This document shows, piece by piece, positions 1 through 4,498 of a DNA stretch of 12,787 nt (position 1 is its first letter; every line of letters starts with the position of its first letter). Made by a program: the position numbers and the translations under genes. Below the pieces are notes generated by a model. It ran no database searches, was not told the DNA's origin, and saw nothing but the letters and a program-made list of their open reading frames with translations. Source of the DNA: an uncultured Alphaproteobacteria bacterium (GTDB lineage Bacteria; Pseudomonadota; Alphaproteobacteria; Micavibrionales; Micavibrionaceae); assembly GCA_937124505.1 (NCBI GenBank), contig CAKZKV010000222.1, positions 1 to 12,787 on the forward strand, given 5' to 3'.

Positions 1-469
1 GCACGAGAGCCGCTACAGAGTCGATCACCAGAACGTCCAGCGCGTTGGAACGCACCAGCGTATCGGCAATTTCCAGCGCCTGCTCTCCGGCATCCGGCTG
101 GGAAATCAGCAGGTCATCAATATTGCAGCCCAGTTTCTTGGCATACATTGGGTCCAGCGCATGCTCGGCATCGACAATGGCGCAGGTACCGCCCATCTTC
201 TGCGCTTCCGCAATCGCATGCAGTGCCAACGTGGTTTTGCCGGAGCTTTCCGGCCCGTAAATCTCCACAATACGTCCCCGCGGTAACCCACCAATTCCGA
301 GACCGATATCCAGCCCCAAAGAGCCAGTGGAAATAGCCTCAACCTGCATCGGGTTTTGGTCTTCCCCGTTCAGGCGCATCACGGAGCCTTTTCCGAAAGA
401 CCGTTCAATCTGTGCCAGTGCGGCATCCAAAGCTTTTTGTTTGTCGGCAGCGGGGGCGGCATTACTCAT
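1..469 (-). CDS. recA: Recombinase RecA, N-terminal part (cut by window edge)
   Basis: RecA forms ATP-dependent filaments on single-stranded DNA for homologous recombination and triggers LexA self-cleavage in the SOS response. The 156 visible codons start [20 protein letters not shown] and continue with the conserved stretch around [13 protein letters not shown]. The Walker A motif GPESSGKT is at residues 72-79, the VDAEHALD segment with the catalytic Glu at about 102, and the Walker B strand [10 protein letters not shown] at about 146-155, just before the window ends. The remaining roughly 190 residues of a normal RecA lie outside. The ATG at 467-469 is preceded by AAGGA with an 8-base spacer, which supports this start. 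Upstream are two candidate SOS boxes in a position suited to control this promoter. Identification is certain; only the 3' end is unseen. Confidence 0.98.
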   Translation of the reverse strand, partial: MSNAAPAADKQKALDAALAQIERSFGKGSVMRLNGEDQNPMQVEAISTGSLGLDIGLGIGGLPRGRIVEIYGPESSGKTTLALHAIAEAQKMGGTCAIVDAEHALDPMYAKKLGCNIDDLLISQPDAGEQALEIADTLVRSNALDVLVIDSVAALV

Positions 470-544
470 ATTTTAAATCCTTTTATTTAGCATCTGTTAT
501 TTAGTTAGTGGCATGATTCTGGCTGTTCTGTAAATAAACAAGCT

Positions 545-563
545 TGTACGAATCTGGTTCTAT
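545..563 (-). promoter_or_regulatory. Candidate LexA/SOS box 1 upstream of recA
   Basis: The plus strand reads TGTACGAATCTGGTTCTAT, i.e. GTAC-N7-GTTC. The usual alphaproteobacterial LexA site is the direct repeat GTTC-N7-GTTC, so this matches with one changed base in one half-site. It lies 76-94 bases upstream of the recA start codon and is repeated almost exactly 26 bases further upstream. Assignment as a LexA site is inferred from spacing, position and duplication. Confidence 0.6.
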
Positions 564-570
564 CCACAAA

Positions 571-589
571 TGTACATGATTTGTTCTAT
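571..589 (-). promoter_or_regulatory. Candidate LexA/SOS box 2 upstream of recA
   Basis: The plus strand reads TGTACATGATTTGTTCTAT. It shares TGTAC and GTTCTAT with box 1 at identical N7 spacing, while the seven central bases mostly differ. That is the pattern expected when only the half-sites are under selection. The two boxes are offset by 26 bases, about 2.5 helical turns. Confidence 0.55.
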
Positions 590-660
590 ATGTCCAGAGG
601 GTATGAAGCAGAAAATTTGGCATTGGTGCTTAAATATAGATCAACCTTCGTCAACCTCGC

Positions 661-718
661 GTCATTGCACGCTTTATGCGTGCAATCCATAGATTACACG
701 GACAAGCCGTGTAATGAC
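661..718. repeat. Double-hairpin palindromic element (GTCATTGC...AATGAC)
   Basis: Two perfect 9-bp stems stand side by side: ATTGCACGC/GCGTGCAAT at 664-672 and 678-686 (loop TTTAT), and ATTACACGG/CCGTGTAAT at 693-701 and 707-715 (loop ACAAG). The outer ends GTCATT (661-666) and AATGAC (713-718) are also complementary, so a longer cruciform fold competes with the two small hairpins. The GTCATTGC...GCAATCCA wording is typical of short dispersed non-coding palindromes seen in many bacterial genomes. No U-tract follows, so it is not a classical terminator. Confidence 0.75.
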
Positions 719-781
719 GATGTGATAAGGATTTCAAGAAACTTTATCTATATATACGCACCAATGCCGAAAATTTATTGA

Positions 782-898
782 TCAATTGTTCAGTTCAAGC
801 AGGGATGTCCATCCCTCAATATGGCCCTGATCTTTTGGGCGTCCGAAACTTTTCTTAATGTCCAACACGGCATCAGGAGTCATCACGCGTAGCCTTGG
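782..898 (-). pseudogene. 3' remnant of a probable nucleotidyltransferase gene
   Basis: This minus-strand frame reads LRVMTPDAVLDIKKSFGRPK followed by DQGHIEGWTSLLELNN and a TGA at 782-784. The pattern RV-x-TP-x-x-(L/V)-x-x-(M/I)K-x-x-x-GRPKD followed by a short helix resembles, from memory, the C-terminal end of AbiEii/MNT-like nucleotidyltransferase-fold proteins. Nothing of the N-terminal catalytic part is present. An ATG at 881-883 would give a 33-residue peptide, but no ribosome site supports it, and the family-like residues begin upstream of that ATG. The fragment overlaps, in another frame, the last codons of the small basic protein gene. It is best read as the 3' stump left by a deletion or recombination. 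The family assignment is tentative. Confidence 0.45.
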
Positions 899-1094
899 CA
901 GCTTTCTTAGCAATATCGGAACGTTGTTTAGCGGTAAGTTTTTCTGCTCTGGCTTTTCCACCTTTCAAACCGCCTTGCCGCCCTAATGCTACAGCGGCAG
1001 GGTTTTTTCCATCATTAGACGCGTCCATTTGACCCGTTGAGAGGTCAACCATCATCTTAGCCCATTGATATACATCTAAATTTTTGGATTCCAT
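873..1094 (-). CDS. Small basic GGLKGGKARA-motif protein, C-terminus altered
   Basis: A 73-residue Lys/Ala/Gly-rich protein. An N-terminal helix (about 5-20, LDVYQWAKMMVDLSTG) is followed by a core KNPAAVALGRQGGLKGGKAR at 30-49 and a basic helix EKLTAKQRSDIAKKAAKA (51-68). Short proteins with this KNPAAVALGR-GG-KGGKAR core recur in bacterial, plasmid and mobile regions; I know of no firm function, and the charge suggests nucleic-acid binding. Relatives I remember end in AAKARW plus a few basic residues. Here the sequence switches to TRDDS and stops inside the neighbouring gene remnant, so the natural end was probably lost. The ATG at 1092-1094 is preferred over an upstream TTG at 1112 because the family-like N-terminal helix starts there. 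No clear Shine-Dalgarno is visible for either. Confidence 0.65.
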   Translation of the reverse strand: MESKNLDVYQWAKMMVDLSTGQMDASNDGKNPAAVALGRQGGLKGGKARAEKLTAKQRSDIAKKAAKATRDDS

Positions 1095-1117
1095 AATTAT
1101 AATGTACCACAAAATAA

Positions 1118-1147
1118 GGGGTATTGATAGGTTTTATTCGGGGTATT
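1118..1147. repeat. Direct repeat GGGGTATT, two copies 22 bp apart
   Basis: GGGGTATT occurs at 1118-1125 and 1140-1147, about two helical turns apart on one face of the DNA. It lies between the divergent small basic protein gene and the 198-residue ORF. Similar GGGG(G)TAT-rich direct repeats flank integrase genes of P4-type islands, so this could be a relic of arm-type sites. It could equally be an operator for the two divergent genes. No integrase is present. Confidence 0.4.
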
Positions 1148-1226
1148 TTGGGTGGCCTAAATAGATGTATGAATATTTATATTGGCAGATTTATTGACTT
1201 CTATGTGGTTTCAAGCATAAAGAAAT

Positions 1227-1823
1227 ATGTCCAAAAATTATTTTTATTTAGCATTAGGCACAATATCTACATTTTGGGCTTTTCTAGGACAGCTCTCCGA
1301 TACATATCAGGGAGCGCAAATGTTCATTAGTATACCAAATTATTTAAACGTTACTTATGATTTTATGTATTCTGGCATGTATGCCATTGGTGTTGTCACT
1401 TTTTTATATGTTATAAGTTTGTTGGTTCAAAGTTATAAAAAATGGCTTAAAGAAAAGTCCCAATTAATTAATTTTCAGGATTGTTTGGAGTACATATCAA
1501 CTGAAACTAATTTAGGTATAAATGCTCCCGATGATAATCGGATAAAAATATGTATTGGTGGAATTACTCAAAATATTCAAGATAAAAAATTGACTGTTTT
1601 TGCAATACAAAGAGGACGAAATCTAAATCATAATAAAGTTGATATAGCCAGTATCACTAACCCTGAATACAGTGCTGAAAGCAATAGTGATTCTTTATCG
1701 AATATGGGTGGTATTCGTTTGAAACATTACCTTGTTCTAAAAGATAAAGATAATAATGTGATCTACGAAAATTTTTGTTTTTATAAATATCAAATTGAGA
1801 AACTATTTCCCTCTATTTATTAA
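1227..1823 (+). CDS. Orphan membrane protein: two helices plus soluble C-terminal domain
   Basis: A 198-residue protein I do not recognise. Two hydrophobic segments are visible, at about 5-23 (YFYLALGTISTFWAFLGQL) and 50-69 (around MYAIGVVTFLYVISLL). The positively charged KKWLKEK that follows suggests the C-terminal part is cytoplasmic. Residues 75-198 alternate short hydrophobic and polar runs (IKICIGGI, KLTVFAI, GIRLKHYLVLKD, VIYENFCFYKYQI), suggesting a mainly beta domain. Codon use is strongly A/T-biased, unlike the neighbours, which points to transfer. The ATG at 1227 has only a weak AAGAAA before it. The outline of two N-terminal helices plus a beta domain resembles small membrane effectors of defence systems such as CBASS Cap15. 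No cyclase is adjacent, so that is only a shape comparison. Whether it is expressed is unknown. Confidence 0.7.
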   Translation: MSKNYFYLALGTISTFWAFLGQLSDTYQGAQMFISIPNYLNVTYDFMYSGMYAIGVVTFLYVISLLVQSYKKWLKEKSQLINFQDCLEYISTETNLGINAPDDNRIKICIGGITQNIQDKKLTVFAIQRGRNLNHNKVDIASITNPEYSAESNSDSLSNMGGIRLKHYLVLKDKDNNVIYENFCFYKYQIEKLFPSIY

Positions 1824-1896
1824 TTTTACTGTCAAAATTTAATATTGGCTTTAAACTGACCCAGTACCAGAAAAAGTGTACTTTTAATAAATATTT

Positions 1897-2448
1897 CTAG
1901 CCTTTACGCCATGACATACGCGGGAGAAGGTTTTCCTTGTCTATAACGGCATGCTTGATAACCGCTGCGATATGAATAACAATCAGCGCGGCAAGAGCAA
2001 TCGCCAGAAATTCATGGGCCTCTTCTGCCACTTCATGCAGGTCTTCCTGTCCTTTGATGCCCGGGAAAGCCGGCCAGTCAAACAGGCCGAAAATCGAAAT
2101 CGGCGACCCGCGGGAACTTGACGACACCATAATCCAGCCGGACAGCGGCATCAGCAACATCAGAAGATAAAGCCCCAGATGCCCGGCCTTGGCGGCCATC
2201 TTTTCCCAATCAATCAATGTATCGGGAAGTGCGGGGATCTTGAAGGCAAAGCGTGCGGCGATCCGCAAAAAGAATGCCACAAGTAATAATATCCCCATTG
2301 CCTTATGCCACTGAAAGACTTTCATTTTCAAATCCTGTTCCAGATCTTCCATGAGAAAACCGCTGCCCAGCATGAAGAAAAAGGCCAGCGCCATGATCCA
2401 GTGAAGTGTGATCACAAAGCCGTGATAGCGAGAGGATTCCATTGCCAT
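1897..2448 (-). CDS. cybB: Cytochrome b561 family, di-haem membrane protein
   Basis: A 183-residue four-helix membrane protein of the prokaryotic cytochrome b561 family, which binds two b haems and transfers electrons between quinones and a partner in the inner membrane. Helices lie at about 10-32, 46-66, 88-108 and 145-168. The four expected haem-ligand histidines are visible: H16 (LHW), H48 (WHKAMG), H145 (EAHEF) and H159 (VIHI), matching the E. coli CybB pattern. H9, H90, H138 and H166 are additional. The ATG at 2446-2448 overlaps the yceI stop as TAATG, so translation is probably coupled. A second Met three codons in is a minor alternative. b561-YceI pairs are common, sometimes as fusions, and suggest a shared quinone or isoprenoid redox role. 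No terminator is seen downstream. Confidence 0.92.
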   Translation of the reverse strand: MAMESSRYHGFVITLHWIMALAFFFMLGSGFLMEDLEQDLKMKVFQWHKAMGILLLVAFFLRIAARFAFKIPALPDTLIDWEKMAAKAGHLGLYLLMLLMPLSGWIMVSSSSRGSPISIFGLFDWPAFPGIKGQEDLHEVAEEAHEFLAIALAALIVIHIAAVIKHAVIDKENLLPRMSWRKG

Positions 2449-3110
2449 TATTCAGAATCCTTTTCAGTATTCGCGTTTTCTGTCTGGTCTTTATGAAATT
2501 CCGCTTCAATGACTAAATCAACCTGATCCCCGATCCCCGGAATATAGGTGTCAAATCCCCATTCAGAACGCATTAATGTCCCTGTGGCCGAAAATCCGAA
2601 GGCCGGAATTCCTACAAACGGCTTTTCACGGAATGACCCGTTATATGTCACATTCAGGGTAAGTGGCTTTGTTACCCCCAGAAAGGTCAGGTCTCCTGTC
2701 ACTGTTCCGGTTTTATCGTCATTCAGGCTGATTTCTTTAGAGACAAACTTGATATCAGGATATTCATTCGTGTTGAACCAGTCTTTCCCCTCAGAAAGTT
2801 TCTTGTCAAAATCCTCTTTCTCAATATTCGGATAATCTGTTTCAAGGGACGCCGGATCGACGGTCACAATCAGTGTGCTTTTGGCCGGGTCTTCCGGGTG
2901 ATAGGTCAGATCCGCATCAAAATCCGTAAAACGCGCTGTGTAGTTAGAGAGGCCTATATGAGAGACTTTCCAGATCAGGCTCGCGTGGGTTTTGTCGAGA
3001 CTGTAATTCCCCGCCGGCATTTCCGTATAAGGAGTCATCTGGTCGTTTTGCGCCGATGCCGAGAAGGGCAAAATAACCGCCATGGCTGTTGTGAGTATCA
3101 GTTTTTTCAT
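2448..3110 (-). CDS. yceI: YceI-like periplasmic lipocalin-fold protein
   Basis: A 220-residue exported protein of the YceI family, beta-barrel proteins that bind long polyisoprenoids such as quinones. The signal peptide is MKKLILTTAMAVILPFSASA, with probable cleavage after A20. The mature part shows the family signature Y-x-LDKTHASLIWKVSHIGLS (from about 37), the FTDFDADL strand, the FNTNEYPDIKF stretch and the GDLTFLGVTKPLTLNV strand. An in-frame Met 16 codons upstream (3158) is rejected: the start at 3108-3110 begins a textbook signal peptide and has an AGGAAGGA ribosome site seven bases upstream. A hydrophilic tail follows the barrel (HKDQTENANTEKDSE). The stop overlaps the start of the cytochrome b561 gene by one base, so the two form an operon. 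Confidence 0.94.
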   Translation of the reverse strand: MKKLILTTAMAVILPFSASAQNDQMTPYTEMPAGNYSLDKTHASLIWKVSHIGLSNYTARFTDFDADLTYHPEDPAKSTLIVTVDPASLETDYPNIEKEDFDKKLSEGKDWFNTNEYPDIKFVSKEISLNDDKTGTVTGDLTFLGVTKPLTLNVTYNGSFREKPFVGIPAFGFSATGTLMRSEWGFDTYIPGIGDQVDLVIEAEFHKDQTENANTEKDSE

Positions 3111-3182
3111 AGAGACATCCTTCCTGTATGTAAATCCTGTCTCTAATTTATTACTCATGCATGATTTTGCAAGACCTAACTT

Positions 3183-4388
3183 TCAGACCTGATATTCTAA
3201 AGCTGCGGGGTGTCCCGTATGCCACAGAGGCGCATCTGCTTCCTCTTCTTGCCCTGACGTCACAATTTCGATCGACGGAGTTGTGATTTCTACGGGTGGT
3301 TTTTCTTCCAGTTCCGCCAATGCGCGCCTGATGTGAACACTTTCATGTAATTCATGCTCTTGCGGATTCAATTCCCGGCGTTTAAAGGGCACAAAGGCAC
3401 GCGTGACAGCATAGAAGAAATCTTCGCCTAACATGGGAATTTTGCCATAGTCATTATCAAGATGCAGGGACATGTCCGGGGTAAAGAGATGCTCCCGTGT
3501 TTCCTCATTGATAATAACCCCGGCTTTTTCCTGCATCTGCTGCAGCATCTCCAGACCGGCAATATCGGACAAAGGCTCGCGCAACCCTGATCCACCCCCG
3601 ATACAGGTATGATCGCCTTCAAAGTACACCCTTGTTCTGTCAATATCATAGTGGCCGGGAAAATCGACCGTCATCACTTCATACGCGCTTCTTTTTTCAT
3701 GCAGGGCGATAAATTCCGTGTAAGATTTCGTCGTTCTTGGCAGCTTGGCCCCATGCGTCACAAGAAGGTCGCCCATCTCGTCTTTGATCGCACGAAACGG
3801 CTTTAACTTTGGATGATCAGCAAACGTTCCAACCGGATCAAAGGCAAATAAATGAAAGTCTGGCTGCTCCGGAAAGCTGTAGCGCTCTCTGAAACTCTGA
3901 ATCTCTGTATCTGACGGTTTCTTTTTAGAGACATAGACCTGGTCATACGCCTCGGCGATAAATTCCATTTTGTCTTTTGCGGATAATTCGGAGACACCCT
4001 TCTCACGGGCAATTTTCTCGAAATCCAGTATGCCCAGCTTATGTACCATTTTTTCCAGAACCAGCCCGATGGCAAAGCCGCGGCTAAACCCTTCAATGGA
4101 AACTTTCAGTGGTGCATCCTGATTTTGTCTGGCGAATTCACAAAGATCCAGATAGCTTTCAACCAGAACTTCAGGGGCACCGTGCCCGTTAATCTGTGAC
4201 CATGTTCGGTGAAAAAAATTCGATTCCGATGTCCCTAAACCGGAATAATATTTCGCTTCCTGAATTCTGCCCTCTGGAACAGGGGCATCGTCAAGACAAT
4301 GATATATCTTTCTCGAATTGGAAAGAGTTTGATCATGCTCTGACAGCCCTGTGCCGTCAAATAACAGAATAAGATGAGCCTCCTTCAT
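3183..4388 (-). CDS. DUF2235/Tle1-like alpha/beta hydrolase (putative phospholipase)
   Basis: A 401-residue soluble protein with the hallmarks of the DUF2235 family, which includes the type VI secretion phospholipase Tle1. Visible motifs in order: LILLFDGTG at 6-14, YYSGLGT at 47-53, the nucleophile elbow GFSRG at 100-104 (Ser102), FAFDPVGTF at 181-189 (Asp184) and GDHTCIGGG at 258-266 (His260), together a complete Ser-Asp-His triad. The C-terminal 100 residues are acidic and unrecognised. No signal peptide or membrane helix is seen, and no secretion or immunity genes are nearby, so an effector role is not supported; a cytoplasmic lipase/esterase role is equally possible. The ATG at 4386-4388 is chosen over one at 4415 because GGAGGG lies nine bases upstream of it, whereas 4415 has no ribosome site. 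Confidence 0.85.
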   Translation of the reverse strand: MKEAHLILLFDGTGLSEHDQTLSNSRKIYHCLDDAPVPEGRIQEAKYYSGLGTSESNFFHRTWSQINGHGAPEVLVESYLDLCEFARQNQDAPLKVSIEGFSRGFAIGLVLEKMVHKLGILDFEKIAREKGVSELSAKDKMEFIAEAYDQVYVSKKKPSDTEIQSFRERYSFPEQPDFHLFAFDPVGTFADHPKLKPFRAIKDEMGDLLVTHGAKLPRTTKSYTEFIALHEKRSAYEVMTVDFPGHYDIDRTRVYFEGDHTCIGGGSGLREPLSDIAGLEMLQQMQEKAGVIINEETREHLFTPDMSLHLDNDYGKIPMLGEDFFYAVTRAFVPFKRRELNPQEHELHESVHIRRALAELEEKPPVEITTPSIEIVTSGQEEEADAPLWHTGHPAALEYQV

Positions 4389-4420
4389 CCTAGCTGTCCC
4401 TCCTAATAATGTCATAATTA

Positions 4421-4450
4421 GTGTAAATCTAATTTAAGGGAACTTTACAC
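4421..4450. promoter_or_regulatory. Inverted repeat GTGTAAA-N16-TTTACAC
   Basis: Perfect 7-bp arms at 4421-4427 and 4444-4450 lie just upstream of the DUF2235 hydrolase gene and 49 bases beyond the end of the fadN-like gene. The AT-rich 16-base spacer and the location fit an operator for the hydrolase gene. No U-tract follows, so it is not a terminator. The regulator is unknown. Confidence 0.4.
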
Positions 4451-4498
4451 GATTCGTCCTGAAAAAACAATATTAGAGTAAATGAATGTTTAAAAACC

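Larger units (their letters stand above)
590..1896. other. AT-rich accessory block between recA and the cybB/yceI pair
   Basis: Base composition drops sharply here compared with recA on one side and the cytochrome b561 gene on the other. Content is a palindromic repeat, a gene fragment, a small basic protein and an orphan membrane protein, with no housekeeping gene. Bases 590-660 and 719-781 show nothing further that I can support; an open frame at 581-781 runs through the palindromic repeat and is not credible as a gene. The edges given are approximate. I read the block as horizontally acquired and partly decayed DNA. Confidence 0.55.

Noticed and set aside
661..718. CRISPR-like or rho-independent terminator reading of the double hairpin
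   Set aside because: No repeated spacer-repeat units and no U-tract after either stem.
581..781. 66-codon plus-strand open frame
   Set aside because: It runs straight through the double-hairpin repeat, has no convincing ribosome site and no protein-like composition.
1096..1101. Perfect TATAAT on the minus strand just before the small basic protein gene
   Set aside because: Transcription from it would begin inside or after the ATG at 1092-1094, and there is no -35 at the right distance; AT-rich chance match.
1124..1330. 68-codon frame overlapping the start of the 198-residue ORF
   Set aside because: Overlaps the longer ORF in another frame and shows no family features.
3111..3158. Upstream start for yceI
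   Set aside because: It would place 16 polar residues before a textbook signal peptide, while the internal Met has a strong ribosome site.
3183..4388. Call as a type VI secretion effector
   Set aside because: Family motifs fit, but no delivery or immunity gene is present, so only hydrolase family membership is claimed.
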